Shown here piece after piece: positions 1 through 5,251 of a stretch of DNA of 5,251 bases (position 1 is the stretch's first letter; every line of letters starts with the position of its first letter). The translations under genes were made by a program, and so were the position numbers. This DNA comes from an uncultured Saprospiraceae bacterium. Its GTDB lineage: Bacteria; Bacteroidota; Bacteroidia; Chitinophagales; Saprospiraceae. The notes beneath the pieces are model-generated. The model made no database searches, was not told the origin of the DNA, and saw nothing but the letters and a program-made list of their open reading frames with translations. Where the stretch lies: the NCBI GenBank assembly GCA_905479665.1, contig CAJQNM010000011.1, positions 1 through 5,251 on the forward strand, in the 5' to 3' direction.

Positions 1-1329
1 CGCAAGATTTTGCAAAAGCGTAGGCAAATAGAAATGCACAAGCTCGACCGGTTTGAACCCCTCGCATATTCGACCTACAGCGGACCCGATCGGGTCACCC
101 ATAGTGCGCGTCCTATGACTCTGCCTGAAGCACCTCTGGAAAATCAACCGGCAGCCACCTTCATACTCACGGGAGGCTCCGTTTATGCACGTGATCAGAA
201 AGTAGAACCAGGAACGCTAGAAATACTCCAGCGTCACGACTCTCTTTTTTCGGATGAATTTTTGGAGCATAGCACATTGAGTAGTGACCTTGCTGGTCGT
301 CGAGATGATTTTGCCCAATGGCTGGTTCACCCAGAAAATCCTCTGACGGCTCGTGTGATGGTGAATCGAATTTGGCAATGGCACTTTGGGGAAGGTCTTG
401 CCTCCAACCCCAATAATTTTGGAGCCTCTGGAGGTAAACCCGTACACCCTGAACTATTGGATTGGTTAGCGGCCGAGTTTGTGGAGCACGGCTGGTCTAT
501 AAAAGCAATGCATAGACTTATCATGACTTCTGATGCGTACCAGAGGTCGAGCCAAGCTTCCGATCCCGATCAGGTGGCAAAATTAGATCCAGACAATACC
601 TATTGGTCTTATTTCCATCCGCAACGCCTGGCTGCAGAAGAAATAAGAGATGCCATGTTGGCCATCTCTGGTGAACTAAACGATGCCGTGGGAGGAATCC
701 CAATTCGACCCCTGATTCCTCTTGAAGTCGCACTTCAACCCCGCCATACGATGGGCTCAGCGGCGCCAGCATATCAACCATCACCAACTCCGGCAGAGCG
801 CAATCGACGCAGTATCTATATTGAGCGAAAACGTAGCATAGAGAATCCATTCTTGCAGACGTTCAATCAGAACAACAGCGATATCTCTTGTGAAGAACGA
901 GAATCCTCAACCGTGGTCACGCAAGCATTCGGATTGCTCAATGGTGGAAACACCCGCTATAGAGCCGTGGCCCTGGCCGATCGCCTTTTGCGACACGAAG
1001 ACCTTGAGGACGCGATGCACCTAGCACACCAAGAGGTTCTGCAACGTCCTCTGGAAGAGTCTGAGCGGTCACAGGCCAAAGCGTACATTCGTGAGATGAT
1101 GGACTATCATACCAGGAACCAACCCGTACATGAAAGTCTCCCGACGTATGTCGAGCATGAAATGCATGAAGAGATGACAGGTACGGCATTTCACTATACC
1201 GAATATCTTGATGTACACGAAAACCTTGAAGCCGATCTGCAGTACGCGGATGTCGATGTCGAGACGCGAGCACTGGCTGATTATATAGCGGTACTCTTCA
1301 ATACCAACGAATTTATTTACGTGTATTGA
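1..1329 (+). CDS. DUF1553 (PSD1) domain protein, C-terminal part, 5' end outside window
   Basis: The frame is open from base 1, so the TTG at 10 is not a credible start and the gene begins upstream. The visible 442 residues hold the hallmarks of the DUF1553/PSD1 domain: a VEPG segment near residue 68, an RRDDFAQWL...NPLTARVMVNRIWQWHFGEGL block at about 100-133, HPELLDWLA at about 149, and PQRLAAEEIRDAML at about 207. An FLQTF...ERESSTVVTQAFGLLNGG block follows, then the typical C-terminal NTNEFIYVY just before TGA. Family members usually run to 800-1000 residues, with PSCyt1 (cytochrome c-like) and DUF1549 domains in front; these would lie outside the window. They are generally predicted to be exported, and their reaction is unknown. 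The C-terminus looks intact, with no frameshift. The usual downstream partner, a DUF1501 gene, is not adjacent but starts at 4725. The family call is firm; the function is not known. Confidence 0.93.
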   Translation, partial: RKILQKRRQIEMHKLDRFEPLAYSTYSGPDRVTHSARPMTLPEAPLENQPAATFILTGGSVYARDQKVEPGTLEILQRHDSLFSDEFLEHSTLSSDLAGRRDDFAQWLVHPENPLTARVMVNRIWQWHFGEGLASNPNNFGASGGKPVHPELLDWLAAEFVEHGWSIKAMHRLIMTSDAYQRSSQASDPDQVAKLDPDNTYWSYFHPQRLAAEEIRDAMLAISGELNDAVGGIPIRPLIPLEVALQPRHTMGSAAPAYQPSPTPAERNRRSIYIERKRSIENPFLQTFNQNNSDISCEERESSTVVTQAFGLLNGGNTRYRAVALADRLLRHEDLEDAMHLAHQEVLQRPLEESERSQAKAYIREMMDYHTRNQPVHESLPTYVEHEMHEEMTGTAFHYTEYLDVHENLEADLQYADVDVETRALADYIAVLFNTNEFIYVY

Positions 1330-1336
1330 TTTGATT

Positions 1337-1342
1337 AAAGGG
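1337..1342 (+). promoter_or_regulatory. Possible ribosome binding site for the sulfotransferase TTG start
   Basis: AAAGGG lies 7 nt before the TTG at 1350. The codon directly before that TTG (1347-1349) is an in-frame TAA, so no earlier start is possible. No ATG or GTG start occurs in frame before the conserved PAPS-binding loop, which makes this weak site the only support for the TTG. Bacteroidota often do not use such sites, so this is tentative. Confidence 0.3.
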
Positions 1343-1349
1343 TTTGTAA

Positions 1350-2216
1350 TTGCAAAAAGAGGAATATAATCTAATCGCATCTTTACGTACCGGTTCACCC
1401 CGGGTATGGTGGGAGGAAAAACGGCGAACCCTGCGAGGGCAGGGTCGGGGAGATGACGGAGTAAACTATTTTTTCCAGCACGTGCCAAAGACTGCGGGCA
1501 CAAGTTTTCGACATCAGCTCTATCGCGTTTTTTCCCAAAAAGAAATATTCCCCAATCTTGCTGATCTGAAGCAAAACGGTGGTCGCTACCGACCTTTTAG
1601 AGAGTTGCGCAATCTCACGCCTGATTTTCTTGCAGATAAAAACCTTTTGATGGGACACTTGCCTTGGCATGCCGGCAAACATCTATTTGGGCAAGAGCCT
1701 CGTCATCTGCTTTTCTTGCGCGACCCGATCGAGCGTATGGTTTCTTTATTTCATCACCTTAAGACGTACGGACCTAGTGTCGATGCTACAGATCGGGAGA
1801 TCTTAGATCTCATCGATCAGCACAATCAGCAAACCCGCATTATTGCTGGCCCGGGAATTAAGGGTGATGTAAAACCAGAGCATATTAAGAAAGCACGAGA
1901 GCGGCTTGCAACTGTCGATTTTATTGGTCTGACCGAATGCTATGCCGAGTCGGTAGATCTAGCCAATAAAATATTCCAATGGAATTTAGGAAAACCCAAG
2001 CAGTTAAACTCGAGAATAAATCCACAGGAACATATCCAACCCGAAGTGATGAAAATAATAATCGAGAAAAACCAAATCGACTATGAAGTCTACGAAATAG
2101 CCAAGGAGCGGTTTAATGGTCTGAAAAAAGAATTTACAGTTTCCCCCGCTAGTTCGGACTCTCGATGCTCGCTCCGAGACTCATCGGAGCGGGGGATTAA
2201 GGGGGTGGAATCTTAA
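1350..2216 (+). CDS. Sulfotransferase family protein (PAPS-dependent type), ends uncertain
   Basis: Predicted to transfer a sulfuryl group from PAPS to an unidentified acceptor, probably a carbohydrate, in the cytoplasm or at the inner face of the membrane. The 5'-phosphosulfate-binding loop is HVPKTAGTSF at residues 44-53. The 3'-phosphate-binding segment is LFLRDPIERMVSLFHHLK at 121-138, with Arg124 and Ser132. The blocks NQQTRIIAG (159-167), FIGLTECYAESVDLANKIF (191-209) and a D-YEVYEIAKERF end (244-255) also fit this group. The domain covers about residues 39-260. No signal peptide is visible, nor the N-terminal membrane anchor found in Golgi-type relatives. The start is TTG immediately after an in-frame TAA. 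Residues about 12-38 and 265-288 are encoded by GC-rich palindromic DNA, are arginine- and glycine-rich or low in character, and resemble no part of the family; I infer that repeat insertion altered both ends. The gene follows the DUF1553 stop by 20 bp and converges on the hydrolase gene. The family is sure; the exact start and end are not. Confidence 0.82.
   Translation: MQKEEYNLIASLRTGSPRVWWEEKRRTLRGQGRGDDGVNYFFQHVPKTAGTSFRHQLYRVFSQKEIFPNLADLKQNGGRYRPFRELRNLTPDFLADKNLLMGHLPWHAGKHLFGQEPRHLLFLRDPIERMVSLFHHLKTYGPSVDATDREILDLIDQHNQQTRIIAGPGIKGDVKPEHIKKARERLATVDFIGLTECYAESVDLANKIFQWNLGKPKQLNSRINPQEHIQPEVMKIIIEKNQIDYEVYEIAKERFNGLKKEFTVSPASSDSRCSLRDSSERGIKGVES
1391..1458. repeat. GC-rich palindromic element at the 5' end of the sulfotransferase frame
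   Basis: A perfect 7-bp stem, ACCCTGC (1428-1434) with GCAGGGT (1439-1445), closes a GAGG loop. Around it, TTCACCCCG at 1394-1402 and a CGGGGAGAT stretch at about 1446-1455 form imperfect outer arms. The base composition differs from the A/T-richer DNA on both sides. It lies inside the reading frame but before the first conserved sulfotransferase residues. It could be a REP- or MITE-like intergenic repeat; without the rest of the genome I cannot show that it is repeated. Confidence 0.4.
2141..2210. repeat. Compound palindromic element at the 3' end of the sulfotransferase frame
   Basis: The outer arms are a perfect 9-bp inverted repeat, TCCCCCGCT (2142-2150) with AGCGGGGGA (2188-2196). Inside is a perfect 8-bp hairpin, CGCTCCGA (2170-2177) with TCGGAGCG (2184-2191), around a 6-nt loop. 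The two share bases 2188-2191 and so exclude each other. The right side continues into a G-rich ATTAAGGGGGTGG stretch. The element supplies the last 24 or so codons and comes 36 bp before the convergent hydrolase gene's stop. There is no T-run on either strand, so it is not a standard intrinsic terminator, although it may impede read-through from both sides. A dispersed intergenic repeat is my preferred reading. Confidence 0.5.
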
Positions 2217-2251
2217 ATCCAAATAGAGAGTGGGACGAATTCTTAGTACAA

Positions 2252-3064
2252 TTATTGATTTAATAGTTGATCAGAAGTAATGGTCGGGCACCAATATTTT
2301 TCGACGTGGTTGATCACCAGATCCGTTCCCTCCTGATGACTCACGTATGGTGCTGCTTTAGGGTTATACATCGTATCTGTTAAATCACGTACCAAGACAA
2401 CGTTCCGTCCGAGATGAATTTGACTGCGAATGCCAAATGACCTGCCTAAGACACACATATTTGTATGTACTCCTACCAGCATCACATTTTCAATACCATG
2501 GAGAGTAAAATAATTATTGATTTCGATACCGCTGTCGCTAATCAAATCCCCCTCTTTAATATCCAGAATCTCTATTTGTTTAGACCACACTTCACAATGC
2601 ACACAATCAGATCCAGGGTCGTCACAGCCACCATCAGTGTCGTCGATGGGAAGAGCACTTTCTAGTTCTGGGTCTAGGTAGTACCAGTCCTCAATCGATT
2701 TAGAACTTGCTGCCACTGCAACATTGCGCATGGCATCTCGTTGAGGATATTTATCATAGTACTTCATCGTGTTGCTTGGTGCATGGACGATTGTTACCCC
2801 CCGCGTTCGTGCCGCTGCGATAAAATCATTCATTCGCGGTGCCATTTCACCTACTCTTTGTGTAGCCGTGGCACACCAGTGTTGATCCCACATGTCGCAC
2901 ACAATAATTGCCGTCTTTGCTGCTTGCCAATTCAAGTCGACAAATTTCGTCTCAAAATCGTCGACTTTTGCGATCACTGATCGAGCCTCTAGTGATATCA
3001 TGTTTTGACCCCAAAGGGTAGATGTGTAAATCAGAAAAAATAATAGCCTACTCGCTGCGCGCAT
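2252..3064 (-). CDS. Exported isochorismatase-like cysteine hydrolase
   Basis: A member of the isochorismatase/nicotinamidase (cysteine hydrolase) fold, which acts on amides or enol ethers through an Asp-Lys-Cys triad; the substrate is unknown. Counting from the ATG at 3064 (270 residues), Asp57 sits in IIVCDMWDQHWC and the nucleophile is Cys204 in GVHTNMCVLGRSFGIR. The triad lysine is probably Lys162 or Lys170, ahead of DLISDSG. The start at 3064 is the first ATG; a TTG at 3088 would add eight residues. It gives a convincing signal peptide, MRAASR then a hydrophobic run to LWGQ, with cleavage around residues 19-21. Export is unusual for this mainly cytosolic family. A Cys-rich insertion at 147-157 (Cys147, Cys154, Cys157) could hold disulfides or metal. 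The C-terminal stretch (VLVRDLTDTMYNP, then EKYWCPT) fits a conserved subgroup of this family. It is transcribed divergently from the propeller gene. Confidence 0.88.
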   Translation of the reverse strand: MRAASRLLFFLIYTSTLWGQNMISLEARSVIAKVDDFETKFVDLNWQAAKTAIIVCDMWDQHWCATATQRVGEMAPRMNDFIAAARTRGVTIVHAPSNTMKYYDKYPQRDAMRNVAVAASSKSIEDWYYLDPELESALPIDDTDGGCDDPGSDCVHCEVWSKQIEILDIKEGDLISDSGIEINNYFTLHGIENVMLVGVHTNMCVLGRSFGIRSQIHLGRNVVLVRDLTDTMYNPKAAPYVSHQEGTDLVINHVEKYWCPTITSDQLLNQ

Positions 3065-3120
3065 TGCTTTCAATATACAAGAAATCAATTTGTTTCCTTC
3101 ACACTTCGGTATCTTGCAAT
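3065..3120. promoter_or_regulatory. Divergent intergenic region between hydrolase and propeller genes
   Basis: This 56-bp A/T-rich gap separates the two ATG starts and must hold, or overlap with, promoters for both directions unless they lie inside the coding regions. On the + strand, TTTG at 3089-3092 and TATCTTGC at 3110-3117 are a poor match to the Bacteroidota TTTG/TAnnTTTG pair with a 17-nt spacer, and would put the transcript start at or past the ATG. I found no convincing pair on the - strand. The arrangement suggests shared control of the two genes. Confidence 0.35.
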
Positions 3121-4620
3121 ATGATCTCCTATGCTTTAAAGCCCACTATGGTCTTCCTGGGCGTTCTCTCATTTTGCATTCAGTTGCAGGGCCAAAATTA
3201 TCTTGCGGAAGAATTTTGGAAGAGTGAATTTGAGTCATTGGGTACCTTCTCATCGCCTCGGCTAGCCGACCTCAACAGGGATGGAACGATGGATATAGTG
3301 CTTGGAGCAGGTAGGAAAGAATTTACCGCCTGCGACACAGCTGTTATTGCACTGGATGGAAGAACAGGGGCAGTGCTTTGGCATGTTGCTGCTCGCGACC
3401 AAATCTTTGGTTCCGCGGCGATGATGGACGTAAATGACGATCAAGTACCGGATATCTTTATTGGAGGTAGATCAGCAGAATTAATCGCAATAAACGGAGA
3501 AAATGGAATGATAATTTGGAGATTTCTTCCGAATGAAAATGTGGCAACAGTCCGAGAGCTTGGGTGGTATAATTTTTATAACCCGCAATTCGTTCCCGAT
3601 CAAAATAATGATGGAATTGCCGAACTGCTTGTTTCAAATGGGGGTGATGTGCTCGCAGCCCCTTATGACACTGCCCGAGCAACGGGTCATCTGGTAGTGA
3701 TCGATCCTACCAATGGTGAGGTTCTTGCCAAGGCACCAGCCCCGGATCAGCATGAAATCTACACGTCCGTGGTTACTGCTGACATCAATGGTACGGGTGA
3801 TCCAGATATAATATTTGGAACAGGAGGAGAAACAACCCCAGGCAATCTCTATCGTACCACCCTCTCCGCAGTAATAGAGCAAGATCTGAGCAATGCCATG
3901 GTCCTTGCGACTGGAGGAGAGAAGGGCTTTATCGCGCCCGCTGTGCTGGCTGATCTCAACGGAGACGATATACTTGACATCGTTGCCAATTCAGTAGACG
4001 GCCGGATGCTTGCATTTAATGGGAAAAACGGCATACCGATATGGGGCGGATTAATTCCTGGGACCGAAGTGTACTCCTCACTCGCAGTAGCAGAGATGAC
4101 AGGCGACACTACTCCTGATTTTTTTGGAAATTTTGCAATCGGAACATGGCCTGATCTGAATGCAGTGAGACCGCTACTTGTAGATGGAAAATCCGGCACA
4201 TTGATTTTCTCAGACAGCATCGGCTTCTATCAAATGAGCTCGGCAGTGCTCGGCGATTTCAACGACGATGGATACAACGACGCGATGTTGAGTGTGAATT
4301 TTTTCATGCCTAATGAATTAGGCCATAAAACAATTCATAACACGCTCCTCATATATGATTTTCAAAAGGGTGGCAAATACGCCATTGTTGCGCCACAAAT
4401 TGGGTCTAGTGTATCTTCGACCCCATGGGTGGGAGATATGGATCAGGATGGAAAAATGGACATCATTTATTGCCAGATGACTACTCCTAATAAAGTGTAT
4501 ACTTATGATGGATTTAGAGTTATTCGACTTAGTACCGATATCAATTTAAGTACATCAATTCCATGGGGGGCATATATGGGTAGTAACTATGACGGGATTT
4601 ATGAACATAGTAGGAAGTGA
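3121..4620 (+). CDS. Secreted FG-GAP / PQQ-like beta-propeller protein
   Basis: The chosen start is the ATG at 3121 (499 residues). The frame is open to an ATG at 3022, but those 33 extra residues precede the signal peptide and overlap the 5' end of the opposite-strand hydrolase gene. The N-terminus is MISYALKPTMVFLG then a hydrophobic run ending LQGQ, with cleavage near residue 25 before NYLAEEF; ATG 3148 is a possible later start. Acidic calcium-type loops of the FG-GAP kind begin at residues 50 (DLNRDGTMD), 103, 160, 221, 278, 325, 379 and 439 (DMDQDGKMD). Spacing is 47-61 residues, as expected for an eight-bladed propeller. Between them are PQQ-propeller-like strands such as VIALDGRTGAVLW and LIAINGENGMIIW. 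The C-terminus (PWGAYMGSNYDG) has no type IX sorting domain. Such proteins are generally binding or scaffold proteins outside the cytoplasm; no catalytic residues are visible. The ligand is unknown. Confidence 0.9.
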   Translation: MISYALKPTMVFLGVLSFCIQLQGQNYLAEEFWKSEFESLGTFSSPRLADLNRDGTMDIVLGAGRKEFTACDTAVIALDGRTGAVLWHVAARDQIFGSAAMMDVNDDQVPDIFIGGRSAELIAINGENGMIIWRFLPNENVATVRELGWYNFYNPQFVPDQNNDGIAELLVSNGGDVLAAPYDTARATGHLVVIDPTNGEVLAKAPAPDQHEIYTSVVTADINGTGDPDIIFGTGGETTPGNLYRTTLSAVIEQDLSNAMVLATGGEKGFIAPAVLADLNGDDILDIVANSVDGRMLAFNGKNGIPIWGGLIPGTEVYSSLAVAEMTGDTTPDFFGNFAIGTWPDLNAVRPLLVDGKSGTLIFSDSIGFYQMSSAVLGDFNDDGYNDAMLSVNFFMPNELGHKTIHNTLLIYDFQKGGKYAIVAPQIGSSVSSTPWVGDMDQDGKMDIIYCQMTTPNKVYTYDGFRVIRLSTDINLSTSIPWGAYMGSNYDGIYEHSRK

Positions 4621-4667
4621 CGACAGTACTTTCAAAATACCCGAATATGTCTAGGAGCGCAATCCTT

Positions 4668-4698
4668 TTTGCAGGGAGATAAGAAACAACTACCTTTT
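4668..4698 (+). promoter_or_regulatory. Putative Bacteroidota-type promoter of the DUF1501 gene
   Basis: TTTG (4668-4671) and TACCTTTT (4691-4698) match the Bacteroidota -33 TTTG and -7 TAnnTTTG elements, except for the last base, with a 19-nt spacer. The transcript would begin near 4704, leaving a leader of about 20 nt before the ATG at 4725. The match lies in the 104-bp gap after the propeller gene. It is read from consensus only. Confidence 0.38.
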
Positions 4699-4724
4699 AG
4701 TATGCTTATTAATACGGCCAATAG

Positions 4725-5251
4725 ATGGTAAAGCGTCGGGATTTCTTATATCGACTGGGATCAGGAATCGGGGCGGTAGCACTTTCCAGTCTCCTGGCCT
4801 GCGAAAAGAAGGGATTTGTCATAGATGACCGGGCCCAGGATCTCCCGCTGGCTACCAAACCACCAATGTTTGCCCCCAAGGCAAAAAATTTCATTTTTCT
4901 TACAATGGAAGGGGGACCAAGTCACATCGATACCTTCGACCCCAAGCCAGCCTTAGAAAAATATCATCTCACGGAGTTTCGGCGTTCCGGAGAGCAATTT
5001 TCCGCGATGTCCAGTGGTCGTCGCTACTATGTACAGAGTCCTTTTAAGAGTCGGAAAGTAGGTGAGTCTGGCGCAGACATGAGCGAGCGGTTTGTCCACC
5101 TGCCGCAAGTAGCAGATGAACTATGCTTCTACCGAGGCCTACAAGCAGAATCTGTAAACCACCCCACCGCGATGTACCATCTCAACACGGGAAATAGATT
5201 CGGAGGCGAGCCTTCATTGGGATCTTGGTGGACCTATGGCTTAGGTACCGT
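4725..5251 (+). CDS. DUF1501 protein, N-terminal part, predicted Tat-exported lipoprotein
   Basis: The frame runs open to the window end (175 codons and two bases); family members are usually about 450-500 residues, so over half is missing. The start is fixed by an in-frame TAG immediately before the ATG. The N-terminus MVKRRDFLYRLGSG carries the twin-arginine motif typical of the family, then a hydrophobic stretch and a lipobox (LLAC, Cys26), so export by Tat and lipid anchoring are likely. The family signature follows: NFIFLTMEGGPSHIDTFDPK at 55-74, then YVQSPFKS, GESGADMSERFVHLPQVADELCFYR, NHPTAMYHLNTG at 145-156 and GEPSLGSWWTYGLG at 161-174. The fold belongs to the alkaline phosphatase/sulfatase-like group, but the reaction of DUF1501 is not known. 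Its normal partner is a DUF1553 protein, here 3.4 kb upstream on the same strand. Confidence 0.93.
   Translation, partial: MVKRRDFLYRLGSGIGAVALSSLLACEKKGFVIDDRAQDLPLATKPPMFAPKAKNFIFLTMEGGPSHIDTFDPKPALEKYHLTEFRRSGEQFSAMSSGRRYYVQSPFKSRKVGESGADMSERFVHLPQVADELCFYRGLQAESVNHPTAMYHLNTGNRFGGEPSLGSWWTYGLGT

Noticed and set aside
10..12. TTG as a start for the DUF1553 frame
   Set aside because: The frame is open to base 1 and conserved family sequence needs far more N-terminal protein; the gene is simply cut by the window edge.
938..1503. Minus-strand open frames across the DUF1553 3' end and the sulfotransferase 5' end
   Set aside because: They are antisense to conserved domains and have no recognisable motifs.
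2191..2208. Possible G-quadruplex in the G-rich run
   Set aside because: Only two G5 runs and one GG are present, short of the four tracts needed.
2465..2980. Plus-strand open frames inside the hydrolase gene
   Set aside because: They lie opposite a well-conserved coding region and resemble no known protein; shadows.
3065..3088. TTG start extending the hydrolase by eight residues
   Set aside because: The first ATG at 3064 directly begins a normal signal peptide, so the longer form is not needed.
3022..3120. Upstream ATG extending the propeller gene by 33 residues
   Set aside because: It overlaps the 5' coding end of the opposite-strand hydrolase and would place non-signal sequence before a good signal peptide that begins at 3121.
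4653..4670. Small hairpin AGGA-loop-TCCT followed by T residues after the propeller gene
   Set aside because: The stem is only 4 bp and the T-run overlaps the proposed promoter element; too weak for a terminator call.

Overview
The window looks like a marine-type Bacteroidota chromosome (possibly the Saprospiraceae/Lewinella neighbourhood, but that rank is a guess). The grounds are secreted proteins with short leaders ending in G-Q before N, a lack of clear Shine-Dalgarno sites at most starts, a TTTG-N19-TAnnTTT promoter match of the Bacteroidota kind, and a DUF1553/DUF1501 gene set that is abundant in Planctomycetes but also occurs in marine Bacteroidota. Planctomycetota or another phylum cannot be excluded from 5 kb.

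Layout. (1) 1-1329, +: the C-terminal half of a PSCyt1/DUF1549/DUF1553 (PSD1) type protein, cut off by the left edge. (2) 1350-2216, +: a PAPS-dependent-type sulfotransferase reading frame with a TTG start. Both of its ends run through GC-rich palindromic DNA (about 1391-1458 and 2141-2210), so its true boundaries are doubtful. (3) 2252-3064, -: a predicted exported isochorismatase-like cysteine hydrolase. (4) 3121-4620, +: a secreted FG-GAP/PQQ-like beta-propeller with eight recognisable acidic calcium-type loops, transcribed divergently from (3) across a 56-bp gap. (5) 4725 to the right edge, +: the N-terminal 175 residues of a DUF1501 protein with a twin-arginine motif and a lipobox, cut off by the window end and probably served by its own promoter.

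How they fit together. DUF1553 and DUF1501 genes usually sit side by side, DUF1553 first. Here the pair has the same order and strand but is separated by about 3.4 kb holding three other genes. The hydrolase, the propeller and the DUF1501 protein all carry export signals, so most of the products would act outside the cytoplasm. The sulfotransferase has no export signal and is the odd member, flanked by palindromic repeats that suggest insertion or rearrangement. The biochemical function of the DUF1553/DUF1501 pair is not established, and I see no defence system, CRISPR array, RNA gene or transposase gene here.
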